Assembly: GCA_039961715.1 (NCBI GenBank)
Contig: JABRVW010000067.1
Location: 25,599-89,598 of the forward strand
Length of the DNA: 64,000 nucleotides
Source: JACQPU01 sp039961715
GTDB lineage: Bacteria; Bacteroidota; Ignavibacteria; UBA10030
Direction of reading: 5' to 3'
The position numbers were made by a program, and so were the translations under genes. Positions 1 through 10,390 of this stretch are shown in pieces; positions within the stretch are counted from its first letter, which is position 1, and each line of letters starts with the position of its first letter. The notes under the pieces are model-generated. The model did not search any database, was not told where the DNA came from, and saw only the letters and a list, made by a program, of their open reading frames with translations.

Positions 1-950
1 GCACGAACAGTGACAGACTGAATGGGGACTGCAAGGACATTGTGATGAGTCTCGGTCTCAATATCCGCCGTCATGGACATGCCAGGCCTCAACTCGACGC
101 CCGCAGGCGTCTTCAGGAGAATCCGAACCTCGAAATTGATGACCTGGTCCTGGGTTCCGAGCCCGGTGGTCTTCGCGGTGTTGGCAATCTGCGACACGAC
201 GCCGATGAATGTGCTGTCCGAATACGCGTCCACTTTGACGCGGGCGGTGTCGCCCAGGCTGACCAGGACGATGTCGTTTTCCCCCACGTCCACGCGCGCT
301 TCCATCCGGGCGAGATCGGCTACGGTCATGATCTCGGTTCCCTGCGTAAACGTGCTTCCGCTCACCCGTTCCCCAACCTCCCGGAGGAGCTGGCTGACGA
401 CGCCGTCCATGGGTGAATAGATTGTCGTCTTTGCAAGAGTTTCCCGGGATTCCTTGAGGGAGGCTTGGGCTTGCGCATGCGATGCTTTCGCGCTCTGGTA
501 CGTCGCCCGGGCGATGTCCATCTCCGCATCGGAAATAAGCTTCTTCTCATACAGCTCGCTGGCCCGTTTGAACTCGGCCTCGGCCCTCACGAGATTCGAT
601 TCGGCAATGATCAGCGAAGCTTGCGACCGCTCATACTGCGCCTGATAGGCGTCGGGCTTGATGCGCACGAGGAGCTGTCCCTTCTTCACGCGATCTCCTT
701 CCCGAACGGGAAGATCCACGATTTCCCCGCTCACCTCCGCGTTGATCTTCACCTGTGTCACGGGCTGGATCTTTCCGGTCGCCGTGACGATCTGGGTGAT
801 GGTTCTCCGGTCAACTTTCTCGGTCTGAACAGTGATGATGTTTTCCCGGCCGCTGCCCATGATCACGAGGGCAACAAGCGTGATGACAAGCGCCCCGAGG
901 ATCAGAAAGACGATCAGTTTCTTTCTGGAGTTCTTTTTTCCATTAGCCAT
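1..950 (-). CDS. Periplasmic adaptor subunit of an efflux system (HlyD/MacA type), C-terminus outside window
   Basis: This is the membrane-fusion (adaptor) protein linking an inner-membrane transporter to the outer-membrane channel encoded just upstream. The reading frame is open from ATG at 950 to the window edge, giving about 316 residues. Residues 1-32 are a basic start (MANGKKNSRKK) and one membrane segment. A first half-lipoyl segment follows (GKIQPVTQVKINAEVSG), then a coiled-coil hairpin rich in Ala/Glu/Gln, the second lipoyl half (TTIYSPMDGVVSQLLREVGE) and a beta-barrel domain. The gene lies 27 bp downstream of the TolC-like gene on the same strand, so both are probably one operon, with the transporter gene expected beyond the left edge. 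MacA or RND type cannot be decided without it. Confidence 0.9.
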   Translation of the reverse strand, partial: MANGKKNSRKKLIVFLILGALVITLVALVIMGSGRENIITVQTEKVDRRTITQIVTATGKIQPVTQVKINAEVSGEIVDLPVREGDRVKKGQLLVRIKPDAYQAQYERSQASLIIAESNLVRAEAEFKRASELYEKKLISDAEMDIARATYQSAKASHAQAQASLKESRETLAKTTIYSPMDGVVSQLLREVGERVSGSTFTQGTEIMTVADLARMEARVDVGENDIVLVSLGDTARVKVDAYSDSTFIGVVSQIANTAKTTGLGTQDQVINFEVRILLKTPAGVELRPGMSMTADIETETHHNVLAVPIQSVTVR

Positions 951-977
951 TGAAATGGGTCCTTTGTGCGCGGCGTC

Positions 978-2324
978 TCAGTATCCCCGTTCGCCCACGG
1001 CGAATTCGAGGTTTCTGCTTGCGATGATGAAGTTGTAGTTTGCATTTACGTTGCTGGCCTGAGCATTGACATAGTTCGCGTTCGCGATATAGAGATCCAG
1101 CAATGTCCCTGCTCCCAGGTTATACCGCTCCTCTGCAACGCGCCGGTCCTGCTCCGCCGAGATCAGGCTCTTTTGCGTCGCCTCCAGCTGTTTGCGCGCC
1201 GCCTCCAGATCCAGAACGGCCTTCTTCACCTCGACGCGAACGTCCCGGGTTTTCTGCTCGAGCTGGAGATCCGCGTTGCGCCGCGAAATGTAGGCGTTCT
1301 GGATCCTTGCCAGAGAGCCGAAGATTTCCGGAAGCTGCCAGCTGAGCGTCAAGCCAACGTTGGACGCCCTGTTCCCCCAACTCGTGGCCGGCACGAACTC
1401 CTGGGCATTCGTGGAGAATCCTCCGTTCACGCTCACGGTGGGGTAGTAAAAGCTCCATGCCCGCGTGATCCCGTTGTCAGCCAGGTCAACTCCCGCCATG
1501 GTGCTCTTGTAATCCGGGCGAGAATCCAGCGCGCGCCGGGTCAGATCCTCGAACGGAAGCAGGGCTTCATATCCTGTGCTTTGCTGTTTGATCTGCTCAT
1601 CGATCGAAGGATCGGCAATCACATACTCGGTGTTCGGATCGAGGGCAAGAAGATTCAAAAGGTCGGCCTTCGATTTGTCGTACGTGTTCTGCGCGCTGAT
1701 CAGGTTCACCTCATCGTTGGCGACAACGGATTGCTGCCGGTAGACATCGGCAAGGGAGGCCGCACCGACCTTGTTGGATTCTGTAATCCGCTCCAACTGC
1801 CGCCGGTCGCGCTTCAGGTTCTCCTCCGCCACCTTGACCAATTGCTCGTTCCGCAGAACGTTCAGATATGCGCTTTGCACGAGGAAGGCCGTCTGCTGCC
1901 GCGTCCGGTGGTACTGAAAGACCGCCTGATCCTCAGTTGTGAGCGCAGAGCTCAATGATGCTTCGCGGTTGAAGCCGTCAAACACCGTGTAGGTGAGCCC
2001 GAATCCGGTTCTATAGGTGTTGTAGTAGGTCTCCGTGCGCTGAGTCTGGAAAGGAATTCCCCCAATGCTTTGAATAGTCGGGGGCGAGCTGATGCCGGTG
2101 CGATTAAAGCTGGCGCCTGCATAGAGCTGTGGAATGTATGATCCGTAGGCGGACGTTACGCTATTCCCGGCGGATTCCACGTTGTTCTCCGCGATCCTCA
2201 CGCTGGTGTTTTGCTCCAGTGCAATCCTCAACGCGTCGTCAAGGCGGAGCACCTTCTGTGTTTCCTGAGCGCCGGCGAGACCTGCCCAGCACACGACCAT
2301 GACTGCAACAAACACTTTTTTCAT
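978..2324 (-). CDS. TolC-family outer-membrane efflux channel
   Basis: Outer-membrane factor of a tripartite efflux or secretion system. The start ATG at 2324 is preceded by a strong AAGGAGAGGG ribosome site and begins a signal peptide (MKKVFVAVMVVCWAGLAGA). The 448-residue protein shows the two long alpha-helical repeats of the family, for example LRLDDALRIALEQNTSVRIAENNVESAG near the N-terminus and the matching repeat DLTRRALDSRPDYKSTMAGVDLADNGI past the middle, with a tyrosine/asparagine-rich end (YNLGAGTLLDLYIANANYVNAQ). Length is usual for TolC. It leads the adaptor gene with a 27 bp gap. Substrate unknown. Confidence 0.92.
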   Translation of the reverse strand: MKKVFVAVMVVCWAGLAGAQETQKVLRLDDALRIALEQNTSVRIAENNVESAGNSVTSAYGSYIPQLYAGASFNRTGISSPPTIQSIGGIPFQTQRTETYYNTYRTGFGLTYTVFDGFNREASLSSALTTEDQAVFQYHRTRQQTAFLVQSAYLNVLRNEQLVKVAEENLKRDRRQLERITESNKVGAASLADVYRQQSVVANDEVNLISAQNTYDKSKADLLNLLALDPNTEYVIADPSIDEQIKQQSTGYEALLPFEDLTRRALDSRPDYKSTMAGVDLADNGITRAWSFYYPTVSVNGGFSTNAQEFVPATSWGNRASNVGLTLSWQLPEIFGSLARIQNAYISRRNADLQLEQKTRDVRVEVKKAVLDLEAARKQLEATQKSLISAEQDRRVAEERYNLGAGTLLDLYIANANYVNAQASNVNANYNFIIASRNLEFAVGERGY

Positions 2325-2517
2325 CGAACACCCTCTCCTTGAAATTGAGTACCCGGGGGAAAAGATCAGTCCTTCGGCTGCGGAAATAAAAACTCTATGT
2401 AGTAAACGTGAAACCGGAAGCAAAGTTTCATCAGAATGCCAAAAAGTCGTTGATTCTCTGCCTCTTGGGGATCCCCGCATTAGACTCCCCCGGATGGCAA
2501 AAAGTTTCGCTCTTTGT

Positions 2518-3924
2518 CTACCGCGCGGTTCCCAGCAGCTTGTCCTTGACGGAATGCAGATACTGCAGAGCGGCGTCGTGCTCGTTGGGGATATGTCCGT
2601 CCAGAATGGCGTCCACGACAGCCTGTTTGAGCTTCCCGACCATCGGCCCCGGCCCGATGCCGCACTCTTTCATGATCTCTTCGCCGTTGAGCGCCGGACG
2701 CCAGTTCCGCATCCGATCCTTTTCCTCGACTTCCGCCATCTTGCGCGCCACCATCTCGTAGTTCTGCCGGACCTCACGCACAAGCCGCGGGTTCTTCGAC
2801 GTGATGTCGGCGCGGCAGAGGGACATCAGATCATCGACGTCTTCGCCGGCCTCAAACAACAGCCTTCGTACCGCAGAGTCCGTGACCTCCTCGTCCACGA
2901 GGGCCATGGGACGGAGGTGGAGGCGAACGAGCTTTTCCACGTACGGCACGCGTTCCAGGGGAAGCTTCATTCTTCGAAAGATCGGCTTTACCATCCTCGC
3001 CCCGACCTCCTCATGCCCGTGGAACGTCCACCCCACCCCTTCGCGGAACGCCTTCGTTCGCGGCTTTGCGATATCGTGCAATACGGCGGCCATCCTCAGC
3101 CAGACGTTCTCCGTTTCGCGACTGATGTTATCCAGAACCTTCAGCGTGTGAAGGAATACATCCTTGTGGTGGTACTCCTTCCGCTGTTCCACGCCGGACA
3201 GGGCCGCCATCTCCGGAAAGACAATGTTCAGAATGCCGGTTTCCTGCATGGGCAGAAAGCCGACCGATGGCCGCGGGGTCGACAACAATTTCAAAAACTC
3301 GTCCGTGATGCGCTCCTGGGAAACAATCCGCAGACGCTCGCGCATTTCTTCCGCCGCTCGCAAGGCTGCAGAGTCGATCCGGAAGTCAAGCTGTGCGGCA
3401 AACCTCATGGCGCGCAGAATTCTCAGCGGGTCGTCATCGAACGTCTTTGCCGGATCCAGCGGCGTTCGGAGGATCCGGGCTTTGAGGTCCTTCCTCCCCC
3501 CGAGCGGATCCAGCAATTTCCCACGGGCTGACGCGTTCAATGCGGCGGCCATGGCGTTCACAGTGAAATCCCGCCTGAGCAGGTCTTCCTCGATAGTACC
3601 CGCAGCCACGGCGGGCTTTCTTGACCCGGGATCATACCGCTCCTGCCGGGCGCCGACAAATTCGATCTTTCCGCCGTCGTACGGCACCATCGCCGTGCCG
3701 AACTTTGGAAAGGTCACAACATTCTCCGCGCGCAGCTCCCTGGCCACGATTCCCGCGAACACAATACCATCCCCTACGACTACAATATCCACATCCTTTC
3801 CGGGTTTTCCCAGAAGGCTGTCGCGCACAAATCCCCCTACCACGTAAGCTTCGATCTGCTCGCGGTCCGCGACCTCTCCAATGACGGACAGGATCTCCAG
3901 TTTCAGTGGGATGGTATCGGTCAT
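2518..3924 (-). CDS. CCA-adding-type tRNA nucleotidyltransferase with HD domain
   Basis: Class II nucleotidyltransferase of the poly(A) polymerase/CCA-adding family, 468 residues. The head domain has the signature VVGGFVRDSLLGK (about residues 28-40) and the catalytic DVDIVV motif soon after, then RRDFTVNAMA and the RILRAMRFAAQLDF segment that marks bacterial CCA enzymes. An HD domain follows (MAAVLHDIAKPRT, with a downstream HGHEEVGARM). Expected role: addition or repair of the 3' CCA of tRNAs. Its ATG overlaps the stop of the upstream dehydrogenase gene by 4 bases, so the two are translationally coupled. CCA-adding versus A-adding specificity cannot be told by eye. Confidence 0.9.
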   Translation of the reverse strand: MTDTIPLKLEILSVIGEVADREQIEAYVVGGFVRDSLLGKPGKDVDIVVVGDGIVFAGIVARELRAENVVTFPKFGTAMVPYDGGKIEFVGARQERYDPGSRKPAVAAGTIEEDLLRRDFTVNAMAAALNASARGKLLDPLGGRKDLKARILRTPLDPAKTFDDDPLRILRAMRFAAQLDFRIDSAALRAAEEMRERLRIVSQERITDEFLKLLSTPRPSVGFLPMQETGILNIVFPEMAALSGVEQRKEYHHKDVFLHTLKVLDNISRETENVWLRMAAVLHDIAKPRTKAFREGVGWTFHGHEEVGARMVKPIFRRMKLPLERVPYVEKLVRLHLRPMALVDEEVTDSAVRRLLFEAGEDVDDLMSLCRADITSKNPRLVREVRQNYEMVARKMAEVEEKDRMRNWRPALNGEEIMKECGIGPGPMVGKLKQAVVDAILDGHIPNEHDAALQYLHSVKDKLLGTAR

Positions 3925-4931
3925 GAGCCCATGGTGATGGTTTGTTGCTCAATGGTTTCCAGAATCTCGGCCGCAACCTCCAGCGCCTGGAGGCCGTCGC
4001 GTCCGGTCACAGGCGGCTCTTTTCCGTCCCTGATGCACTGGGCAAAGAGCTCGAGTTCATGTTTCAGGGCATTTACTTCGCGGATTTCAGGCTGTTCGTA
4101 CACGATCACGCGTTTGCGGGTGCCCTGCTCGATCTTCCCCAGCAGCATGGTCGAATGCACGTGGGGGTCGGACTCATCGACGATCCGGAACACTTCCGCC
4201 ATTCCCTGTGCAAAATCGATTGAGATGTACGCATCGCGCTGGAACAGCCTCATTTTTCGCATGCGATTTTGGGAAATGCGGCTGGCCGTGACATTCGCGA
4301 CACATCCGTTTTCGAACTGAAGACGCGCGTTTGCAATGTCTGCAGAATCGGAGACCACTGCGACACCGTTTGCATCGATGCGCGTAACCCGGGAGCGCAC
4401 CAGGCTCAGGATCAGGTCGATGTCGTGGATCATGAGGTCGAGAACCACGGCAACGTCTGTTCCGCGGGGATTGAACTGTGCCAGACGATGTGACTCGATG
4501 AAGAGCGGATTGAGATTGTACTGTTCCAGGGAAAGGATCGCAGGGTTGAAGCGTTCGATATGCCCCACCTGGATGCTGCGCTTTCGTTGATCTGCAAGCT
4601 CCACGAGCATCCTGGCCTGCTCGATGGTTGCCGTCATGGGCTTCTCAACGAACACATGACGATCCGCCTCGAGCGCCTGCCGGGCAATGTCGAAGTGGGC
4701 CTTCGTGGACGCGGCAATGCTCACGGCGTCTGCGGAAGCGATGGCTTCGTCAAGGCTCCGAAAAACGGGCACGGTACAATCGCCCGCCACAGCCTGCGCC
4801 TTCTTCGCATCGATGTCGAAAATGCCCGTGAGCCTTACTCCCTCAATTCCTGCAAGCATCTTCGCGTGAAGAGCACCCAAATGTCCCGCTCCGATGACGG
4901 CGATCTTCAGCATCCCATCCCCATGCGTCAT
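3921..4931 (-). CDS. Gfo/Idh/MocA family NAD(P)-dependent oxidoreductase
   Basis: Rossmann-fold sugar-type dehydrogenase: nucleotide-binding motif KIAVIGAGHLGALHA at the N-terminus, EKPM motif (HVFVEKPMT) near residue 100, and the C-terminal dimerisation/substrate domain with GHIERFNPA. Two starts are possible (4931 and 4913); 4931 is preferred because AGGAG lies 6 bases before that ATG, giving 336 residues. The substrate is unknown; similar enzymes act on UDP-sugars or other polyols. It follows the T9SS plug-type gene by 9 bp and overlaps the nucleotidyltransferase gene by 4 bases, so it is probably part of a run of co-transcribed genes starting at the HAD gene. Confidence 0.88.
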   Translation of the reverse strand: MTHGDGMLKIAVIGAGHLGALHAKMLAGIEGVRLTGIFDIDAKKAQAVAGDCTVPVFRSLDEAIASADAVSIAASTKAHFDIARQALEADRHVFVEKPMTATIEQARMLVELADQRKRSIQVGHIERFNPAILSLEQYNLNPLFIESHRLAQFNPRGTDVAVVLDLMIHDIDLILSLVRSRVTRIDANGVAVVSDSADIANARLQFENGCVANVTASRISQNRMRKMRLFQRDAYISIDFAQGMAEVFRIVDESDPHVHSTMLLGKIEQGTRKRVIVYEQPEIREVNALKHELELFAQCIRDGKEPPVTGRDGLQALEVAAEILETIEQQTITMGS

Positions 4932-4940
4932 GACAGTCTC

Positions 4941-6191
4941 CTAAGGTTGTTCGGTCACCTCGGTACCTCCGGGGCTTCGGCCGGAAACAAAGCCGGCGAT
5001 CCTGTCGAAGCCGCCGAACCGCGGATCCCTATAATAGACAAATGCAGTATAGGTGTTAACGGTCCGCCAATCGTTTCCTTCGAGGACCACCCAGTCATCC
5101 CCCGCAACGTATTGATAATCGTAGCGCCCGCGCCTGACGGACACCTCCCAGGAATAACGATTGCCGTCCTTCATCATCGGACCTCCCCTGGCCGTGTTCC
5201 AGCCGTTGAAATCTCCCACGACAAAGACCGAATCCCGTCCACCGTCCCAGACCAGTTCCAGAATCAGATTGAGATATTCGGCGTAGCGGTTCCCGGTTAT
5301 CAGAGCCGAAGCGCCATTATAGTCCGGCGCAGATTTGGCTAGGAAACGGCTGACGTCGGCACCGCCGCGCAATCGGACCGGCCTGTCCTGAGGATAGAAA
5401 TCGATATCGCGCAGATCCGCGACCCGGTACTCGTTTCCGGGCTGAATGTTATCGATTCTGAACCGAAGCCGTGCGGTACCAAATCCCCGGACAAAAGTAT
5501 CCGGGTCATCGTCATCGTCGTCGATCCTCCATCGTCTTGTGATTTCACGATTCTTGTACAGATCGACCGTGCTGAAATCCGTGCTGTAGCATGCCATCCC
5601 TGTGGCAGAGTCCGACAACGGGACCGTGAATGCGACGCTTACCTGGTTCACCTGGTTCCAGGGACTCACGGCCTGAGGATCCTGGCGATTGGTGACAACC
5701 ATCTGCGGCTGGATCAACGACTCCACAACGAAAAATCGTCCTTGTGCCAGGAGTTCGTTTCGATCCAGATCATGGATCTCGAGAAGATAGTTTCCCGAAA
5801 ACGGGAATCCCTCGAATTGCGGTTCCTGAGGGATCGCAACCCTGTACTCAAACGAGTAGCCCTTCACGCCCTGGGGAGCATATCCGTAGGGCAGATCCGA
5901 GCGCGTGCGGAGACGAAGCTCGTCATTCACGAAGATTGTCTGTGTTGGATTCCAGTCGCGGTCGCAATGCACGAACCGTATTTGGAGATTCGGCGGCGCA
6001 TCATCCAACAGGTCGAACTCGAGCATCATGGGAGCTGATGCCTGCCTCACCACGGGGAGGCCGGCCTCCGTCTGTCCGTACAGCCGCACGCCTTTGATTC
6101 GTTCCGAAAAGGTCTCCTGTGCCGCCCCCGCCGCCGGAACGACGAGCGAGAGAAAGAACATGGTCGGGCACCAGAAGATGATTCCCCTCAC
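4941..6191 (-). CDS. Type IX secretion plug-type protein (DUF5103) with C-terminal glycogen-binding-like domain
   Basis: A 416-residue secreted protein. The start is taken as GTG at 6191, which overlaps the stop of the HAD gene (GTGA) and leads into a hydrophobic signal segment ending near PAAGAAQ. The body contains the features of the DUF5103/T9SS plug family: IKGVRLYGQTEAGLP, FVHCDRDWNPTQ, FPFSGNYLLEIHD. Near the C-terminus, VFVVGDFNGW followed by YQYVAGDDWV resembles a CBM48-type domain. In T9SS organisms the plug protein closes the SprA translocon, so this fits the PorU- and PorV-like genes at 24-28.6 kb. An internal run of six aspartates (about residue 220) is unusual. Confidence 0.82.
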   Translation of the reverse strand: MRGIIFWCPTMFFLSLVVPAAGAAQETFSERIKGVRLYGQTEAGLPVVRQASAPMMLEFDLLDDAPPNLQIRFVHCDRDWNPTQTIFVNDELRLRTRSDLPYGYAPQGVKGYSFEYRVAIPQEPQFEGFPFSGNYLLEIHDLDRNELLAQGRFFVVESLIQPQMVVTNRQDPQAVSPWNQVNQVSVAFTVPLSDSATGMACYSTDFSTVDLYKNREITRRWRIDDDDDDPDTFVRGFGTARLRFRIDNIQPGNEYRVADLRDIDFYPQDRPVRLRGGADVSRFLAKSAPDYNGASALITGNRYAEYLNLILELVWDGGRDSVFVVGDFNGWNTARGGPMMKDGNRYSWEVSVRRGRYDYQYVAGDDWVVLEGNDWRTVNTYTAFVYYRDPRFGGFDRIAGFVSGRSPGGTEVTEQP

Positions 6192-6850
6192 GCTGACACT
6201 CCCACCATGTGTTTCCGCAGCCACTCGCGAAAATCACGCACGGCGTGAAACACGAAATCCGTCTTCATGTTCAGCACGCGCTCCTTTCCGTACGAGTCCC
6301 AGAGAACCGCCGCGATGGGAATTCCAGCCTCTCTCGCGGCCTTCACGTCCGACACGGCATCTCCGACCATCAGCACTTCGCTGCGGTTCAGGTCAAATTG
6401 TTCCATGATCTTCCTGATGCCTTCGGCGGAGGGCTTGTGCTCCTGCACATCGTTGCCCGTCACGATCGCATCGAAATAGTCCCTGATTCCGCATTCCTCC
6501 AGCGTGATCGTCGTCGTGTGAATTCCCTTGCCGGTAAAGAGAGCGATGATCCTGCCCGCTTGACGGACATCATCGAGCACTTCTTTCATGCCGGGCACCA
6601 GCTGCGCCAGGGTCTTATGGTGTTCCCGGTAGTATTCAAGGTATTCCGCCATCGCAGTTTCCAGCAGATCCTCGCCGACGATCTTCACAAGCGCTCCCTC
6701 TTCAGGCGGGCCGAACAGGGCAGTGATTTCGTGATCCGGCATCGTCCGACCCTGGTACTTCTTTACAATATAATTGAAGGAATCGAAGATGAGACGGTTG
6801 GTTTCCGTCAACGTTCCGTCCATATCGAAGATCACACAGCGCAGGTGCAT
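6188..6850 (-). CDS. HAD-superfamily phosphatase (phosphoglycolate phosphatase-like)
   Basis: A 220-residue haloacid-dehalogenase-fold hydrolase. Motif I is CVIFDMDGTLTETN right at the N-terminus, motif II is ALFTGKG (usual Ser/Thr), motif III lysine lies in VQEHKPSAEGI, and motif IV is MVGDAVSDVKAA. A helical cap domain lies between motifs I and II, as in PGMB/Gph-type enzymes. ATG at 6850 is chosen because AGGA precedes it by about 6 bases and the DMDGT motif then sits at the usual place; the reading frame continues upstream into the aldolase terminator. Substrate not predictable; phosphoglycolate or pyrophosphate are family options. Confidence 0.88.
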   Translation of the reverse strand: MHLRCVIFDMDGTLTETNRLIFDSFNYIVKKYQGRTMPDHEITALFGPPEEGALVKIVGEDLLETAMAEYLEYYREHHKTLAQLVPGMKEVLDDVRQAGRIIALFTGKGIHTTTITLEECGIRDYFDAIVTGNDVQEHKPSAEGIRKIMEQFDLNRSEVLMVGDAVSDVKAAREAGIPIAAVLWDSYGKERVLNMKTDFVFHAVRDFREWLRKHMVGVSA

Positions 6851-6862
6851 CTGCTTCCTCTC

Positions 6863-6911
6863 AGAAAAAAAAGGCGTCAAGTCGTCCTGGAGGATCGTTG
6901 CTTGACGCCTT
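6863..6911 (-). terminator. Rho-independent terminator of the aldolase gene
   Basis: A perfect 11-base stem (AAGGCGTCAAG at 6871-6881 against CTTGACGCCTT at 6901-6911) is followed, on the minus strand, by a run of T residues (6870 downwards). It lies 51 bp past the aldolase stop. The T-run ends only a few bases before the ribosome site of the HAD gene, so it insulates that operon. Confidence 0.9.
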
Positions 6912-6961
6912 GGTCAATACGCGGCTTCTCCGTGCGACAACCGGAGCAATCCCGGCTGTTG

Positions 6962-8017
<1,056 letters not shown>

Positions 8018-8166
8018 GACATCTCCAGATGAACAACAGTGTGGTGGTGAAACACAAAAATATATCATTCCTTTGTCTCGATAGCAAGGAACGCCCCTGT
8101 GTCCCCAACACTCCCGCTCAGCGCACATTTCTTGCATCTGCGTGGAATTCTGTCTACCATGAAACC

Positions 8167-9336
8167 ATGACGAAGAAGGTCGTTCTGAAAAGAAATGAAG
8201 AGGGTCGGATCCTCGCCGGACATCAGTGGGTGTTCAGCAATGAAACGAAATCCGTCGAAGGAAGCCCTGAGGCAGGTGACGTGGTGGCCCTGCACCGCCA
8301 CGACGGGAAGTTCCTCGGCATCGGCTTCTACCATCCCCATTCCCTCATCTGTTTCCGTCTGCTCAGCCGGGAACGTGAGGAAGTAACCTTCGAGTTCTTC
8401 GAGAAGAGATTGAACCGGGCGCTGGATCTCCGCAGGAGGGTGTACCCGACGTCGGAGACCTTCAGGCTTGTTCATGGCGAGGGGGATTTTCTCCCGGGGC
8501 TGATCATTGACAAATACAACGAGTTTCTCTCCGTACAGACGCTCTCCTACGGCATGGACCGGCGTTTGACTCTGATCTGCGACGTGCTGGAATCGATTTT
8601 GCATCCCAAAGCGATCGTCGAGCGCAACGAATCGCCCCTCCGCACCCTTGAACAGCTTCCTCTGAAGAAAGGCGTTCTGCGAGGCACGCCCGACCAGACG
8701 ATCATTTCTGAGTACGGCATAAAGTTCAAGATCGATCTGCTTACCGGCCAGAAGACGGGGATTTTTCTGGATCAGCGTGAAAACCGCAAGGCGGTGCGAA
8801 GGTACGTGAAGGGCGCCAGGGTGCTGGATTGCTTCTGCAACGAGGGAGGATTCAGCCTTAATGCGGTTGAAGGGGGCGCCGAGACCGTCGAGGGATACGA
8901 TTCTTCCGAGACCGCCGTCGCGAAGGCGGCAGTCAATGCGACGATCAACCACATGGAGAAGGTCACCTTCGGCATCGCAGACATTTTCGATCTTCTGAAA
9001 GGACATGTTGCGGCGGGAAAGCGGTACGATGCCGTCATTCTCGATCCTCCTTCGTTTGCTCGGAGCAAGAAGACGATCGCCACCGCGTTGAAGGGATACA
9101 AGGAAATCAACGGGAACGCGTTGCGGATGATCGAACCGGGGGGATTTCTGGTTACGGCCTCTTGTTCGCATCATGTGTCCGAAGAAGCGTTCTTCCGCAC
9201 GATCGAATCCGCGGCGCGGAGTGCCGGAAGAACCGTTCAACTGCTCGATTCCGCAGGCGCCGGCCCCGACCATCCAGTTGTGCCGGCCATGCCCGAAACG
9301 CGGTATCTCAAGTTCGGTATTTTTGCCGTGTGGTAG
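8167..9336 (+). CDS. Class I SAM-dependent rRNA methyltransferase, RlmI-like
   Basis: A 389-residue protein of the RlmI/RlmK family (23S rRNA m5C methyltransferases). The N-terminal PUA-type RNA-binding domain includes ILAGHQWVFSNE and GDVVALHRHDGKFLGIGFYHP; the middle has LTGQKTGIFLDQRENR, followed by SAM motif I VLDCFCNEGGFSLNA, the acidic SAM contact VEGYDSS, and motif IV AVILDPPSFARSK with the catalytic region TASCSHHVSEE. ATG 8167 gives the usual family start (KKVVLKRNEEGRIL). It is divergent from the aldolase gene, with 149 bp between the starts; both promoters should lie there. Confidence 0.9.
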   Translation: MTKKVVLKRNEEGRILAGHQWVFSNETKSVEGSPEAGDVVALHRHDGKFLGIGFYHPHSLICFRLLSREREEVTFEFFEKRLNRALDLRRRVYPTSETFRLVHGEGDFLPGLIIDKYNEFLSVQTLSYGMDRRLTLICDVLESILHPKAIVERNESPLRTLEQLPLKKGVLRGTPDQTIISEYGIKFKIDLLTGQKTGIFLDQRENRKAVRRYVKGARVLDCFCNEGGFSLNAVEGGAETVEGYDSSETAVAKAAVNATINHMEKVTFGIADIFDLLKGHVAAGKRYDAVILDPPSFARSKKTIATALKGYKEINGNALRMIEPGGFLVTASCSHHVSEEAFFRTIESAARSAGRTVQLLDSAGAGPDHPVVPAMPETRYLKFGIFAVW

Positions 9337-9422
9337 GCCGCACCCCCCCTTGCCTTTGGCAGCGGAGGGAACTATATTGCAGTGGTATGGTGTTCGGTGA
9401 GTACACTATCGTCGAGGCATGC

Positions 9423-10166
9423 ATGCCGAGAACACGCCTTTTTCTTTCCCTTGCCGTTTTCGTCCTTGCAACGGCCATTGCCGTCGCTCAACAGCCCCCG
9501 CAAACCGATACGACCATTGTCTTTCAGCCGTCGCGCCCGGATCTCATTCGTGAAGACACCTTTGAGAATCCCTCGAAGGCCTGGGGATTTGACGTCATGA
9601 TCTCAAATAATGGCTTCGGCGCAGGGGCGTTTCTCCGCCATGAGTTTTCTGACAACCTCTCCGGCATCCTGACGTTCGCGATTTCAGACGTGAAGGATGA
9701 GGCGGAGGTCGAGTACTTCGACCTCTTCGGCAATTCCGTCATCCCGGGCAAGAAGAACAGACTGATTATGATGCCCCTGGTCGCGGCTGTGCAGTACAGG
9801 TTGTTCCGCGAGGACATCATGGATAACTTCAGGCCATACATCTCGGGCGGCATTGGTCCAACCATGATGTACGTCGCCCCCTATGCGTATACGACCGTGT
9901 TCACAGACACCGCATCCGGCCTCACGTTTACGTTTACGGAGGAAGTGGAATTCTTTGAGAGCCTTGGACGAGGTCAGGCGAAGTTCACTCTGGGGGGGTA
10001 TCTCTCGGCGGGAGCATATTTCGGAGCTCCCTACGGCACACTCATCGGGTTGAGTATTCGTTACTACGTGGTGCCATTTCCTCAGGGGATCGAGATCATG
10101 GAAGGGGTGACGGTCAAGAATTTCGGCGGGTTTTTCATCACGCTGAACATCGGTTCCTTCTACTGA
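9423..10166 (+). CDS. Secreted outer-membrane beta-barrel protein of unknown function
   Basis: A 247-residue protein with a clear signal peptide (RTRLFLSLAVFVLATAIAVAQ) after ATG 9423. The mature part alternates short hydrophobic and polar stretches with glycine/aromatic turns and ends in a short barrel-like strand (FGGFFITLNIGSFY, terminal aromatic residue), as in small outer-membrane barrels. No catalytic motif is seen. It stands alone between the methyltransferase and the sigma-factor operon and is followed by its own terminator. In-frame codons upstream of 9423 could extend the start but would displace the signal peptide. Confidence 0.75.
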   Translation: MPRTRLFLSLAVFVLATAIAVAQQPPQTDTTIVFQPSRPDLIREDTFENPSKAWGFDVMISNNGFGAGAFLRHEFSDNLSGILTFAISDVKDEAEVEYFDLFGNSVIPGKKNRLIMMPLVAAVQYRLFREDIMDNFRPYISGGIGPTMMYVAPYAYTTVFTDTASGLTFTFTEEVEFFESLGRGQAKFTLGGYLSAGAYFGAPYGTLIGLSIRYYVVPFPQGIEIMEGVTVKNFGGFFITLNIGSFY

Positions 10167-10214
10167 CCGCGAGGAACCGCCAAGAAGCAAGGCACACGGA
10201 GTTCTGAGAACACG

Positions 10215-10275
10215 AAAGCACCGGATTCACCCAGAGTCTCCCCTGAGCTCTGAGGAATCGCGGTGCTTTCTTTTT
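10215..10275 (+). terminator. Rho-independent terminator after the outer-membrane protein gene
   Basis: Outer stem AAAGCACCG (10215-10223) pairs with CGGTGCTTT (10261-10269); the enclosed arms GATTC/GAATC and CAGAG/CTCTG extend the hairpin. A CTTTTT tract follows on the plus strand. Confidence 0.8.
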
Positions 10276-10390
10276 GTGCTTTTGCAAGCTACACAAAACG
10301 AGAAGATCACCCCGTGATGCGAGTCACATCCACCGCCGGCTTCCCTCCTTTTTACGTTGTAGCGTTCTGCCCCTGGCATGCGTCTCACCC

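Noticed and set aside
2299..3531. Long plus-strand frames opposite the nucleotidyltransferase and other minus-strand genes
   Set aside because: They are antisense shadows in high-G+C coding DNA; the minus-strand proteins carry clear family motifs.
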